Origin: Paulinella micropora
Lineage: Eukaryota > Cercozoa > Imbricatea > Euglyphida > Paulinellidae
Reading direction: 5' to 3'
Length of the DNA stretch: 64,000 bases
Assembly: GCA_019918135.1 (NCBI GenBank)
Contig: WBZZ01005838.1
Coordinates: 102,001 to 166,000, forward strand
Positions 16,016 through 25,017 of the stretch are shown here, one piece after another (the first letter of the stretch is position 1; the number at the start of each line of letters is the position of its first letter). Below the pieces are notes generated by a model that worked only from the letters and a program-made list of their open reading frames with translations, searched no databases and had not been told where the DNA came from. Made by a program: the position numbers and the translations under genes.

Positions 16016-18040
16016 CTACAGCTTATCTCTGATGGCGGCCACGACTTGCTTGGGGATGTATAGTTTAGCGGGGCGCATGGGCTCGGACAAAGCCTCTCGA
16101 TCGAGGGTGCCTAGACGCTCTCTTCCTCCTAACAAATTCCAACGTTTTGCCCACGCAGCTTCACTAATGTCTGAATTAGCTTTTAGTACATCCACCGGGA
16201 AAATACACCAGTTCCTCTCGAAGAAAGGCCCCCAGTACTCGGAGGAGAGTTCCTGTCCAGTTCTGTCCGGGGCGCCCGTGTCGAATTTCACGATTGCCAG
16301 GTCGTGCCTGCCGGGGAAGGGAGTGACTTCCTGCACGACGAGTCTGTTCTGTAAAAAGTTTTGCAGAGGGATCAAGACTGCCGTTCGTTTGCTTCTGTTG
16401 CTTGGACCACCATAATACTCCAGTATATCACTGGTAAAGAGGTACTGGGAAGGCCAGTGGCCATATTTAAAGTCTTTGACCAGGAATCTGTAAGCATAGC
16501 GGACGTCTAGGCGGTCGCTTTTCTGATACTTGGAATCCCTGGGGTGCGCCCAGCGGTCGGTGGGCGGGATGAGCTCGATTTCCTGTTCCTGTTCGCCCAG
16601 GCGCATTAGCCGTTGGACTTCTGCCCAATATTCGTTTTCTTGGTTGAACCCGAGCTTGACTTGCTCTAGCTCTTCCTCCCATAAGGGTGCCCAGGCGGTG
16701 TACTTTTGCCACTGATGGCTTTGGCGGTCTTGTTCAGTTGCAAACTCTTCCCAGAAGCGTCGCGGCTGGTTGTACCTTGTACCCCAGCGCAGAGCTACTT
16801 GCTGGAAACCCTGCACTTCAAAGCCCAGCACGGGGGGCGGGTCCCCGCCGGAAGTGCGGCGCCGAGCGACGGCGGCGCGCTTAGCGCGTGGTGGTAAGTT
16901 TTGCACTGGGGTGTCGGGGTGGGTTTCCTTGTCCTCGTCGTCCTCGTTGTCGTTGCGGCCGGGGTTGGCGCCTCCCTCGCCGCCGGGCGGGGCGCCGGCC
17001 GTCGTCTCTGCGGCGGCGCGCAGGCTGGCCGTGGCTCGGATAATGTCCCAGCCCCGCAGGTGCGACAGTGCCTCCAGGTCGGCCTCGCGTTTGCGCCGGG
17101 CGCTTTCGGGCAGGGGTTCGAGGGCCGTGCCCTCTGGTGAAAACCGCTCGGTGAGCTCCTGGGCGGCCGAGCTGACCCGCACGGAGAAGCGTTTGCCGAC
17201 AGAGTCGAAGCTCGCGCGCCACTGTGGCGGGCGCAAGACGAGGTCTATCCAGTTAACTAACTCGCGCCCCCTGCGTTCGAAAAAGATGGGGAGGATATAG
17301 GAGTTTTGTACCGTGCGCAGAGTGTGCTGCGCGCCGCGTGCCAAGATGCCCAGGTCATCGGTCGAGAGAGAGGAATGGTAAGCGGGTAAGGAGGGGATGT
17401 TGAGCAGGCCGGGCAGGTCGCTGGCCTCGACGTCGTGCAGCATGGTCTCGCTGAGTGGACGTGTGGCCTTGGGGGTAAAATTGCGGGCCCAGTCCTCGTT
17501 GGCGGGGCCTATGCCCTTCTCCAGCCAGTCCACTTTGCGGCCCCTGTCGGCGGTGATCCGGATCAACGGCGCGTAGTGCTGCAGGATAGAGCGGAAGAAG
17601 TTGGCCCATTCGGCGGGGCGCAGAGGCCGACGGCGCGAGGCCTCGTCGCTGGCCCAGTTGTCGTACGTCTTGTAGGCCAGCGCGCCGGGGAACAGTAGAC
17701 GAGCGGCCGCGGGTTCGCCCGTGAGTCCCGTGAGTACGGGACAGACGCGTTGCTCGATATCGAGCAGACAGAAGTCTAGTAGGGAGGAGTAGCCGCTGGC
17801 GTGGCGGTCGCGCAAAAAGCCGACGGGGGCCAGGTCGGCGGGAAAGTCATCGGTGGGCCAGTCCTGCGGGCAGAGCGGGATTCGGAAGCCGCCGTGCTGG
17901 GTGCGCGTCTTGTTGTTGAGGGTGCTGAGCGCGAAGGGGTCGACCAGGCTGAGACACCAGAAGCACTTGCTGTCGCGCTGGAGCGACCTGTGCAGCTCGA
18001 GGTAGGCGAGAATGAAAGAGCGTGAGACCGGTGAACGAGT
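16016..18040 (-). CDS. Large unrecognised protein, main part
   Basis: This is a long frame whose coding character is good from about 18040 down to the stop at 16016. It has aromatic-rich regions (CFWCLSLVDPFALSTLNN, YSSLLDFCLLDIEQRVCPVL, WANFFRSILQHYAPLIRI), an acidic-basic linker (NDNEDDEDKETHPDTP, then PRAKRAAVARRR, a possible nuclear signal), and a Trp/Glu-rich C-terminal domain (YTAWAPLWEEELEQVKLGF, GHWPSQYLFTSDILEYYGG). No catalytic motif or family was recognised. It lies just upstream of the recombinase-like genes on the same strand and could share their mobility. Confidence 0.45.
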   Translation of the reverse strand, partial: TRSPVSRSFILAYLELHRSLQRDSKCFWCLSLVDPFALSTLNNKTRTQHGGFRIPLCPQDWPTDDFPADLAPVGFLRDRHASGYSSLLDFCLLDIEQRVCPVLTGLTGEPAAARLLFPGALAYKTYDNWASDEASRRRPLRPAEWANFFRSILQHYAPLIRITADRGRKVDWLEKGIGPANEDWARNFTPKATRPLSETMLHDVEASDLPGLLNIPSLPAYHSSLSTDDLGILARGAQHTLRTVQNSYILPIFFERRGRELVNWIDLVLRPPQWRASFDSVGKRFSVRVSSAAQELTERFSPEGTALEPLPESARRKREADLEALSHLRGWDIIRATASLRAAAETTAGAPPGGEGGANPGRNDNEDDEDKETHPDTPVQNLPPRAKRAAVARRRTSGGDPPPVLGFEVQGFQQVALRWGTRYNQPRRFWEEFATEQDRQSHQWQKYTAWAPLWEEELEQVKLGFNQENEYWAEVQRLMRLGEQEQEIELIPPTDRWAHPRDSKYQKSDRLDVRYAYRFLVKDFKYGHWPSQYLFTSDILEYYGGPSNRSKRTAVLIPLQNFLQNRLVVQEVTPFPGRHDLAIVKFDTGAPDRTGQELSSEYWGPFFERNWCIFPVDVLKANSDISEAAWAKRWNLLGGRERLGTLDREALSEPMRPAKLYIPKQVVAAIRDKL

Positions 18041-18486
18041 GTGAGGCACAGCGCGGCCACGTACAAGGGGCGAAGCAGTCGTTCCCGCTGCTCCACGTAG
18101 TTGGATCTGTTTAGGCCCAGGGAGCAGGCCCGGCAGTCCCCCTCGTAGTGTGCTAGGTAGTCGGCAATGGCTGCCGCCCGGAAGACCTGAAGCTGCCACA
18201 GAGACCAAGGCGCCCGGGCGGGGGGAACGTACTTGTTCTCTACCCCGGCGTAGTAAAGGGCCTGCCCTCGTAGGTTGCCCAGCCAAAAGCGCGTTTGTCG
18301 CCAGGCGTCGTAGCCGCGCTGTGCACGCAGGCAATCGGACAGGTGCAGCAGGCTCTCGAGGTAGGCGCGCAGTGTAGCGGACTTGTAGAAGCGTGAGTAA
18401 TAGTCGGCGAAGCTGGTGAGCAGGGGTAGGGTCCCCCAGTGCTGCGGAAAGGTCCCGCACCGGCGGTCGCGGGTGGTTGCCCGCAA
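17990..18486 (-). CDS. Upstream coding segment of the same locus, other frame
   Basis: Coding-like sequence with Tyr/Trp-rich helices: SFADYYSRFYKSATLRAYLE, YDAWRQTRFWLGNLRGQALY, APWSLWQLQVFRAAAIADYL. It overlaps an open but Arg/Pro-rich alternative frame, which looks like a shadow. It probably precedes the 16016-18040 piece in one locus. Sequence just upstream (TIRKHLRNVARFVNFAG) resembles the core-binding helix of tyrosine recombinases, but the match is short. Confidence 0.35.
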
Positions 18487-18563
18487 AGTTTACGAAACGG
18501 GCAACGTTGCGCAGGTGTTTTCTGATGGTGGCCGCGCTCAGCATTCGTCCCGCTCGCGCCGGG

Positions 18564-18857
18564 TTAAAGGGCCTGGATAGGCTCTAGCTGTTCTAAGACC
18601 TGTACAACAACGTGGGGCTCCGTCGCGCACTCTGTCCAGGCGGAAACGGCGGGTGCAGCGCGCACTCCGTCTTCCTCTACGCCCTCCTCGTCCGGGCGGG
18701 GGTCGTCGCCGTCGTCCTCTTCTTCTGCTTCGTCGCCGCTCACGTTTATATGGCGCAGTCCACGGAACCCAGGCCACGCGCCTCGCCCCACCGACTCTTC
18801 TTCTGCCTCTTCGTCGTCGCCATACCAGTCGATGTCCTCGCCCTCTGAGCAAGACAT
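18564..18857 (-). CDS. Small acidic protein or acidic N-terminal segment
   Basis: 97 residues from ATG 18857, dominated by Asp/Glu (DIDWYGDDEEAEEES, GDEAEEEDDGDDPRPDEEG), ending HVVVQVLEQLEPIQAL. It lies directly upstream of the large minus-strand locus and may be its N-terminus or a separate small gene. Acidic tails of this kind occur in chromatin and nuclear proteins. Confidence 0.35.
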   Translation of the reverse strand: MSCSEGEDIDWYGDDEEAEEESVGRGAWPGFRGLRHINVSGDEAEEEDDGDDPRPDEEGVEEDGVRAAPAVSAWTECATEPHVVVQVLEQLEPIQAL

Positions 18858-19133
18858 CTTTGTGCCTCAGGCCTTTAAGAACTTAAATCCTTTGGCACTG
18901 TCCTTTTTAAAAACTGCGCTTTCTCCCCCACCCCCTCCTTCCCGCCCCCCTTCCTGCCCCCCCATCGGAGTTCGCTGCCGATGCACCTGAAGCGGTGTGA
19001 GGCGGGGAGCAGGAAGCCTTCAAGCAGCCAAAACAAAAAAAGGGGAGGGGGGGGGGGTGGGAAGCACCCCCTCTCCAAAGGTGCTAGTTAGCTTTTAGAA
19101 AAAAGGCAAGTGGAGCAACTTTGGGGCTGGGCC

Positions 19134-19730
19134 ATGCAAAGGAAAAAGGCGCAGGCTGAAACCATGGTCGGCACTGAAGCAAAGAATACGCCGGCTGTCC
19201 GCCCACAGTCTGCAGCCCGCACAGAGCTGCTGAGCCGCCAAGTTTTCTTGGGAGGCGTTCCGGCGGGCGCCACCGAAGAGCAAATCCGGGGGGCCATAGC
19301 CACCGCCAGCTCTGAAAGCTGCCGGCTCCGTCTTATTAGGCATCGTGGGCAGACACGGGGTTTTGCGTTTGCTACTTTCAGCAGCGCGGAGGGCGCGCAG
19401 CGACTAATAACCAAAGGTCTAACTTGTCTCGGCCGGACAATAGACTGTCGACCAGTCGAGTGGCAAGCGCCCGGTTGTGCAGGCCTGTACACCCGCAAAC
19501 TTGACGTGGGTAATCTGCCCTCGGCTGCCACGCTCGAAATGCTACAACAATATTTTAGCACCTTTGGCCCTGTGATAAACGTACAGCTCAAGTTCTGCCG
19601 CGAGCGTCGCGCCTCCCACCGAGGCTTTTGTTTTGTTACCTACCGTCGGCTACAAGACGCACACACTTTTCTGTCGACCTGTGCTGCTCGGTCGTGTCCT
19701 GCGCGTGGCCAAAGCCTGGTTTGTCGCTGA
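19134..19730 (+). CDS. RNA-binding protein with two RRM domains
   Basis: ATG 19134 is preferred over the upstream GTG at 19110. RRM1 covers about residues 33-105: RNP2 QVFLGGVP and RNP1 TRGFAFATF. RRM2 covers about residues 118-185: RNP2 KLDVGNLP, then FSTFGPVINVQLKF and RNP1 HRGFCFVTY. Spacing between RNP2 and RNP1 is normal. The last part of RRM2 is better coded in the next entry's frame. Two-RRM proteins of this type bind single-stranded RNA in splicing, transport or poly(A) metabolism; the specific RNA is unknown. Confidence 0.75.
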   Translation: MQRKKAQAETMVGTEAKNTPAVRPQSAARTELLSRQVFLGGVPAGATEEQIRGAIATASSESCRLRLIRHRGQTRGFAFATFSSAEGAQRLITKGLTCLGRTIDCRPVEWQAPGCAGLYTRKLDVGNLPSAATLEMLQQYFSTFGPVINVQLKFCRERRASHRGFCFVTYRRLQDAHTFLSTCAARSCPARGQSLVCR

Positions 19731-19900
19731 TCGCCGCAAACCCCTCGTGGCTTGCTGCGCGCCCTCGATGCCTCGAGAGACTTTAGTTTGGACACAACTT
19801 GTTTGGGTTTCCAACACAATCTGCGCCACAAGCAGCCCGGCAGGAGGCTGGCTTTCTTGGGCGCCAGTTGCCACCGCCGGACATTCTTCACCGGTTTAAA
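19680..19900 (+). CDS. Downstream coding segment of the RRM locus
   Basis: Immediately downstream, GRVLRVAKAWFVADRRK fits the last beta strand and helix of RRM2. Coding-like sequence continues to about 19895 (RDFSLDTTCLGFQHNLRHK, RRLAFLGASCHRRTFF) in more than one frame. It is given separately because it is not in the frame of the preceding entry. Confidence 0.35.
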
Positions 19901-20027
19901 AATGCCAAGCGTCGGGATTTGTCTTTACTTTAAAAAACAAAAGAAAAACATACACGCACTTGTTTGTTTGCAAGACTTGCCAGGCGCATACATACTAAAA
20001 TGCGCCTATCTCTTTTTTATTCCTCGA

Positions 20028-20108
20028 GGAGAGGGGGGGCGCCCCCCCCTTGCCAAGTGACAAGGGGGGGGGGCACCCCCCCCCCTTGACGCGGACAAAG
20101 GGGGGGGT
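20028..20108. repeat. Array of three G-run/C-run palindromes
   Basis: GGGGGGGCGCCCCCCCC, AAGGGGGGGGGGCACCCCCC and AAAGGGGGGGGTGGCGCGCA follow each other between convergent genes (RRM protein on plus, DUF285 protein on minus). This is the same core palindrome as at 2255, 27650, 28975, 32100 and 55800. Confidence 0.6.
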
Positions 20109-20291
20109 GGCGCGCACTCAAGTGTTTTATCTACAAAAATTAGATGCATTTGTGCTCCGGATGCTTGGCCATTGTTTGGGGGCGGGGGGGGGGAGGGGAA
20201 GGAGAAAAGAGAGAGGGAGAGAGAGAGAGAGAAAAGACTTGAACCGTCGGGCCCGGGTTTTTTAAGATCCCAGCCGGGTCCATTTTTTAGC

Positions 20292-21040
20292 TCAAAAGTG
20301 CGCGGTCGCGCAACCAGTGCGCACTTTTTTTTGCGTTGTTGCGCAGAGCTCATAATTCGGGGCAGGACTAACCTTGGAACAGCAGCCCAGGCGAGACTGT
20401 GGGCTAGAGACAGTTGCTAGGCAGGTGGCGGGGGTAGTAGGCTGCAGTTTGCTGTCCCAGGCAAAGTACTGGCAGTTGATGGAGGGGTTTAGAGACCATG
20501 CGGATAGGTCTTGGTCGAAGGCGGCGGCGCCCATAAACATGGCATTGGCGCGCCGAAGCGAAGGTAGTTTCCATGATTGCAAGGGCTGATTGAAGCTTGT
20601 GGCCTGAGACAACATGGCGGAGGCGTCAATCAGGTTTGCCAAAGACCAGTTTGCCAAGGGGCTGTTGAAGCTTTCGGCTTGCAAAAAAGCCCCTGTGGCG
20701 TCGAGTACGCGGGTCGTGTCCCAGGCACTCAGGTCTTGGTTGAACTTGGTAGCTTTAGCAAACACGCCGCGCAGAGTAGTCACCCCCGAGATATCCCACT
20801 GCCCAATAGCACCGCTGTTAAGGTTTCGTGCCAGAGAAAAGGAATGGTCCAGCGAGGTCAGCTTGTAGGTAGCCGGCGGGGGGTATGAGGGCAGAGACGT
20901 AAGCTGTATGCAGTTGTAGAAGTGCTGGCCGCTCTGGGGGTTTAGCATGAGGTTGCCAACTTTCGATGGCGAGGAGGGAGTCGCGTGTGGTCTGCGCCGC
21001 ATTTGCCATAGTGCCGGTGAGATCGGCAAAGGTTGTGACG
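20292..21040 (-). CDS. DUF285-type repeat surface protein, C-terminal part
   Basis: Contains BspA/DUF285-type repeats with the rhythm WD.S.V..L..vF..A..FNQdLs.W: GQWDISGVTTLRGVFAKATK, FNQDLSAWDTTRVLDATGAF, FNSPLANWSLANLIDASAML, FNQPLQSWKLPSLRRANAMF, FDQDLSAWSLN. About five repeats. A Cys-rich tail follows. Proteins of this kind are secreted or surface-bound in bacteria, haptophytes, other protists and some giant viruses. The last codons overlap a hairpin (20294-20328). The signal peptide lies in the next entry. Confidence 0.7.
20294..20328. terminator. Hairpin at 3' end of the DUF285 gene
   Basis: AAAAGTGCGC (20294-20303) pairs with GCGCACTTTT (20319-20328), a 10-bp perfect stem with a 15-nt loop, at the stop codon of the minus-strand DUF285 gene. 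It fits the 3' hairpins used for transcript end formation in some giant viruses. The role is inferred. Confidence 0.45.
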
Positions 21041-21279
21041 GAGACAATTCCGTCGGTTTGGTATTCATGAGCGCAAGGGCTGGGCAGAGTGGGGCAGGGG
21101 GCAGGCGTGCTATTATCCCCCCAGTTAACGGGCGCGGACTTGAGGACCCCTACAATTGCCGGCAGCTCTAGGGTTTTGCCAGCCCGCACTCGCCAGGTAG
21201 AGGCAAAGGCGACGGGCTCGTCGGCACTGGGCTCCTGCCCGGAGACGACAGACGCAATGATGGCCAAGACAGAAAACAT
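20985..21279 (-). CDS. DUF285 protein, N-terminal signal peptide and PKD-like part
   Basis: ATG 21279 begins a clear signal peptide (MFSVLAIIASVVSGQEPS, cleavage likely after the SG). Next comes VNWGDNSTPAPC...CAHEYQTDGIVSVT, which has the WGD and Y..G.Y/V.V pattern of PKD-like domains; the same pairing of PKD-like and DUF285 units occurs in the large protein at 61.5-64 kb. This supports secretion or surface display. The DUF285 repeats follow in the preceding entry in another frame. Confidence 0.6.
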
Positions 21280-21549
21280 TAACGTGTTTGTAATTCAGTC
21301 AAGAGCGGGGAGAAGAGGGTAAAAAGGCGGGGACGGGATGGGGGGGGGGAGAGGGGGGGGGGAGGAGAGACGGAGGGGAAAGAAATGTGTTAGGGCAGGC
21401 CTTTCCTCATTTCTCCCTTCATGTTCCCCCCCCCCCTCCTCCCCACCCTCCCCCTCTTTTCTTCTTCTTGTATGTAACATACAACGTAAAACCCCTGTGT
21501 GCGCCTCTTTTCTCTGTGTCTCTCTCTCTCTCTCTGGTGCTGAAGGCAG
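21280..21549. other. Low-complexity gap between divergent genes
   Basis: Long G-runs, a C-run and a (TC)n tract fill this stretch. Both flanking genes start here (minus at 21279, plus at 21550). No promoter motif is distinct. Confidence 0.5.
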
Positions 21550-22130
21550 ATGAGCTCCGTAGGGAATGTTGATGATGGCGACGACGGATTCTTTTGTGAC
21601 AACAAGTCTATTACAGGCACGGTTTTCAGCACTAGAACCATAGACTCTAGGCTGGGAGGGGCAACTGCGTCGGATTATATCGTTTCCTGGCGGGAAGATG
21701 ATGAACTCGAAGTCAAAAGCACATTCACTTTGCAATCGCTGCCATCGCTGCGGATGGATCTGCTCGGCGACAGCCTAGGCCAGAGCGGAAGACCAGGTGC
21801 CGCGGCCGAAGCGAAGCAAGCTACGGCAGGTCCGGGGGGGGCGCGCGCGGTGGGGCAGGCGACACAGCCCAGACTAGTGTGCGCCTGTGCCTTGACGACG
21901 GCAGGAGCGAGGAAGAGGATGAAGACGACGGAAAGAGCAGCAGGGGAAAAAAGAGCGCAGCGGGGCTAAGCCTGCCCGACGAAAAGAACCTCAATCTTTG
22001 GATTCAAGACAGGCCAAAGTTTAGCCGAGCTCTGCTGAAGTATCTCCAGCACAGCGCAGGCCAGGAGGGTGTACTGGCCCTGGCGCCAGTGCGCGAAAAG
22101 AGCGGCGCGCCCGTCTCGGAACAGCCCTGA
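21550..22130 (+). CDS. Acidic N-terminal segment(s) upstream of a large protein
   Basis: ATG 21550 opens with an acidic stretch (SSVGNVDDGDDGFFCDNKSI). Coding character then appears in an overlapping frame: RLCLDDGRSEEEDEDDGKS, RGKKSAAGL, LNLWIQDRPKFSRALLKYLQ, ending at 22130. The arrangement (acidic block, basic block, helix) resembles a nuclear protein N-terminus. The large frame at 22152 follows at once. No family was recognised. Confidence 0.35.
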
Positions 22131-22151
22131 CCAACGGGCCAGGGCTCGGAG

Positions 22152-23618
22152 TTGCAGGTCCCGATGTGCAGGTTGATGCGACCGGACGGCGACCCGCAGG
22201 ATTGGGACGAGATGCGACCGGACGGCGGCCCGCAGGATCGAGGAGAGTCGAAGAAGAAGAAGATGAAGAGCGTCAGAGTCACGTACATGCTGTGCTCCTT
22301 TCATCTCGCGGAGGCCCCGTGTTTTAACGTGCTGCGCGTGCCGGGGCTGCCGCTGGATGTTTATAACCTGGGCTACGAGAAATTGGCCGGCCGCTACCAG
22401 GCCACGCTGCAAATCGAACTGGTGCCCATCGCCGAGCTCCTACCTATAGTGGTGACGCGCTCGTCGGAGATTTGCTGGGGTCAGCAGTGTGGCGCCAACC
22501 GGGTCTATGACGTCAGGTACCAGAAGAACCTCTGGAGGTTGTTGGCCGAGAGGGGTCGCGTAGGCGAGCCGATTATTATTGATCGCAACAATAGCAACTG
22601 TTACAACCCCACCACCAACGAGCCAGGGAACCCAAGTAGCACGCCACGGGACGACTCTGCGTTTGGGAACGAGGGGGGGTACGGCCGTTTGTCAACCTGG
22701 CTTCACCGGCAGATCGAGCTAGGTCATGTAGCCACAGAGACGCGGCAGGTGCTCGACGGGTGGTTGCAGGCGGCGCACACGGTGTACTCAACTGGTTGCG
22801 AGCGCTGGCTGGCTGCCAACGGAGAAGGACGCGACGGGGCCTCTGACGACGAGCACATCTGGCTGGCCGCGACGAAGAGGTCTCGCAAGCCGCACAAGCC
22901 GCAGTACAAGAAGTCTGACGCGGGTTCCGAATACCGCTACAGAGGGGCGCTGCCCTTTGCCCGCGCCTCTTTGTTTTGTTTCAACACCTTTTACGTGACC
23001 AGCGATCACCGGCTGCTGGCTAGCTGGCTCGCGGAGCAGCCCGAGCCCGATGATGAGGCCGGGGGCCAGAAGCTGACGGCTGAGCTGCAGGAGAAGCTAG
23101 TGGACGTGATGCAGCTGATTGTTCGGCTAAGCCAGACGCTAGCCAATTTCCCGCACGATTTCTACAGCAGTGAAAAAAATGGTCTGACAGGCAAAAGCCA
23201 AGAGGCCGAGCTGGCCTGGAACGAGCGCGGCTGCTTTGTCTCCACGGCGGTGTCCGTCTACAACGTACTGCTGGTGTCGGACACGGAGCAGGAAGACGAA
23301 CTGCGCCTGGCCTTTAACAAGAAAGACCGCGATAATCGCCCTTGGACAAATTTCAATCTCCCATGGGCCAGCGACAGAAAAACGGGGGCTTTGCTTAAAG
23401 TTTGCAAATGGCATGTAGGGAGACTGCCGCCGCAGGCGGCCAAGGACCAGTATCAGCTTATGAACACGTACAACCTGCTCCATCAACTGGAAAGAGACCA
23501 GCTGCACAAAGACAGTAAATTGACGGGGTACCTGTCCCAGGTAGAAAAAGACAAAAAAACTAGTTCAGCCTGGTACCCTCCCGGCCTGGAAGGAACTGGC
23601 TCTGGGGTGCCGCTTTGA
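22152..23618 (+). CDS. Large unrecognised protein, central part
   Basis: A 488-codon frame. The first about 35 residues contain a near-duplicated RPDGDPQDW/RPDGGPQDR motif made by a 33-bp tandem repeat (22178-22245). The rest looks folded: LCSFHLAEAPCFNVLRVPG, YDVRYQKNLWRLLAERGRVG, FARASLFCFNTFYVTSDHRL, SVYNVLLVSDTEQEDELRLA, NTYNLLHQLERDQLHKDSK. No catalytic signature was seen. The next frame continues the coding signal without a gap, so this is probably one very large gene (about 21550-25742). Confidence 0.5.
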   Translation: MQVPMCRLMRPDGDPQDWDEMRPDGGPQDRGESKKKKMKSVRVTYMLCSFHLAEAPCFNVLRVPGLPLDVYNLGYEKLAGRYQATLQIELVPIAELLPIVVTRSSEICWGQQCGANRVYDVRYQKNLWRLLAERGRVGEPIIIDRNNSNCYNPTTNEPGNPSSTPRDDSAFGNEGGYGRLSTWLHRQIELGHVATETRQVLDGWLQAAHTVYSTGCERWLAANGEGRDGASDDEHIWLAATKRSRKPHKPQYKKSDAGSEYRYRGALPFARASLFCFNTFYVTSDHRLLASWLAEQPEPDDEAGGQKLTAELQEKLVDVMQLIVRLSQTLANFPHDFYSSEKNGLTGKSQEAELAWNERGCFVSTAVSVYNVLLVSDTEQEDELRLAFNKKDRDNRPWTNFNLPWASDRKTGALLKVCKWHVGRLPPQAAKDQYQLMNTYNLLHQLERDQLHKDSKLTGYLSQVEKDKKTSSAWYPPGLEGTGSGVPL

Positions 23619-23634
23619 CGATTGCCAGAAGATC

Positions 23635-25017
23635 GTGGCCGACAAGTTCAGACAGGCGGCGGGGAAGTCCGCCTTGCGTTCTCAAGAGCAACGAGCTCGG
23701 GCTAAAGCGGCCGCAGAGCGCTTAGCCACAAGTGAACACTGGAACGTGAATTGGCTGGCGGAGATCCAAGATGAGAAAGCCGGGGCAGAGAGCGAGTATA
23801 GCCAGGCTTTGGCCGCCAACCTGCAACCAGCGGAAGACTTGAGGGCGGGAGAGACGGCCCTGCGGTATCGCTGTTTGTGTGCCTCGCTGCCCGCAGGTCC
23901 TGCGAGCAGCGGCGACCACGGCCTTCCCCCGCCCGACCTGCAAGAGCCAGAGTCGTCCCCCTTTGTGTTGGCGCAGCTGGTGCTGCTGGCCTCGTCCCTG
24001 TACACTCTGGGACTGCCCCCAAGCAAGCAACAACTATTCGAAAAGGCCCTGCTAGCCTTTCTGTGGGAGAGGCTGCGCCCGCGTGCAGACTCGCTCTACC
24101 GCCTGCTGGCGTACTTAGCTGACGACGAGGCCTGCCGCCTTTCTTCCGAGCGCAGTCCGGAACTTTGCACTACCAGCCCATCGTGCCTCAGTGTGCTTGA
24201 GCTTCATTGCCAGTTGCTGAGCGCGCAGCCGCCGCCACCACCACCCCACACCCCCGCGGAGGCAAACCTCGTCCCACTCTCGGATCACCCAGTTCGCCGG
24301 CTGCTCCGCGTGCCAACCGCACACCCCTTCTTTTCGGGCTGGGCCAAGCAGCAGCAGCAGCGGCAGACGCAGACGGCAGGGGCCTTGGGTCAGCTCTCGC
24401 TGGAGCAGGCCGCCGAGCAGCTCTACATGCGCAAGCTCTATCCTATCGACTATGCCTACCACATAAAGTTCAATGACACCGCTTTTACTCCTAGCGCCGG
24501 CCACACACCAGGCATGTCCCTGGCTGACAACCAGCTGCCCATCCTCGATGCGGGCTGGATGAAGAGCATTTGGCAGGCCATCGAGCAGAACTCCGCCGCC
24601 CCGGTACGGGACCCGACAAATTCTGATGGCAGGGAGGACTACGTGTACTTAAGTGTGCCCCCCCGACCCCGCGGACCCGGCTCCGGGCCCGCGTGCACCC
24701 GTGCTGGCCTCAATGCGCGACTGCCACACCTCTGTATCTTGGTGGAATACATTGACAACCAAGCTGGGCAGGCTCCCTGCCCGGAGAAGAAGCGCTGCGA
24801 TGTCCAAGAGCGATGCGCTACAGCAACAGAAGTGGTACATCATTCCGCCCCAATCGACACCGACGCGGGAGGCCAGAGAGCACGACGACGACGACGGCGG
24901 CGGCGACGACGACGGCGGCGGCGGAGAGGAGGGGTACGTGCCAGCTGCGCGCAAGCGCCGCACCCCCACTGCGCCCCCCGGCCCCCCCCCTGGCCGACGA
25001 CGCAGGCTTCCGCCTAG
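23635..25017 (+). CDS. Large unrecognised protein, C-terminal part
   Basis: Coding-like sequence begins slightly upstream of 23635 (LGCRFDDCQKIVADKF) and runs through Ala/Leu-rich helices (FVLAQLVLLASSLYTLGLPP, LFEKALLAFLWERLRP) and a Tyr-rich segment (AEQLYMRKLYPIDYAYHI). From about 24850 the frame reads a CGA/CGG repeat as poly-Arg, which is an artefact; the alternative frame there gives a poly-Asp/Gly acidic tract. No domain was recognised. Confidence 0.45.
   Translation: MADKFRQAAGKSALRSQEQRARAKAAAERLATSEHWNVNWLAEIQDEKAGAESEYSQALAANLQPAEDLRAGETALRYRCLCASLPAGPASSGDHGLPPPDLQEPESSPFVLAQLVLLASSLYTLGLPPSKQQLFEKALLAFLWERLRPRADSLYRLLAYLADDEACRLSSERSPELCTTSPSCLSVLELHCQLLSAQPPPPPPHTPAEANLVPLSDHPVRRLLRVPTAHPFFSGWAKQQQQRQTQTAGALGQLSLEQAAEQLYMRKLYPIDYAYHIKFNDTAFTPSAGHTPGMSLADNQLPILDAGWMKSIWQAIEQNSAAPVRDPTNSDGREDYVYLSVPPRPRGPGSGPACTRAGLNARLPHLCILVEYIDNQAGQAPCPEKKRCDVQERCATATEVVHHSAPIDTDAGGQRARRRRRRRRRRRRRRRGGVRASCAQAPHPHCAPRPPPWPTTQASA

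Noticed and set aside
18040-18480. The Arg/Pro-rich N-terminal half of the 16016-18544 frame
   Set aside because: The alternative minus-strand frame is Tyr/Trp/Leu-rich and looks like real protein; this one looks like a G/C-rich shadow.
24880-24945. Poly-Arg protamine-like stretch
   Set aside because: It is a CGA/CGG repeat read in one frame; the other frame gives poly-Asp/Gly. Neither proves a real Arg-rich protein.
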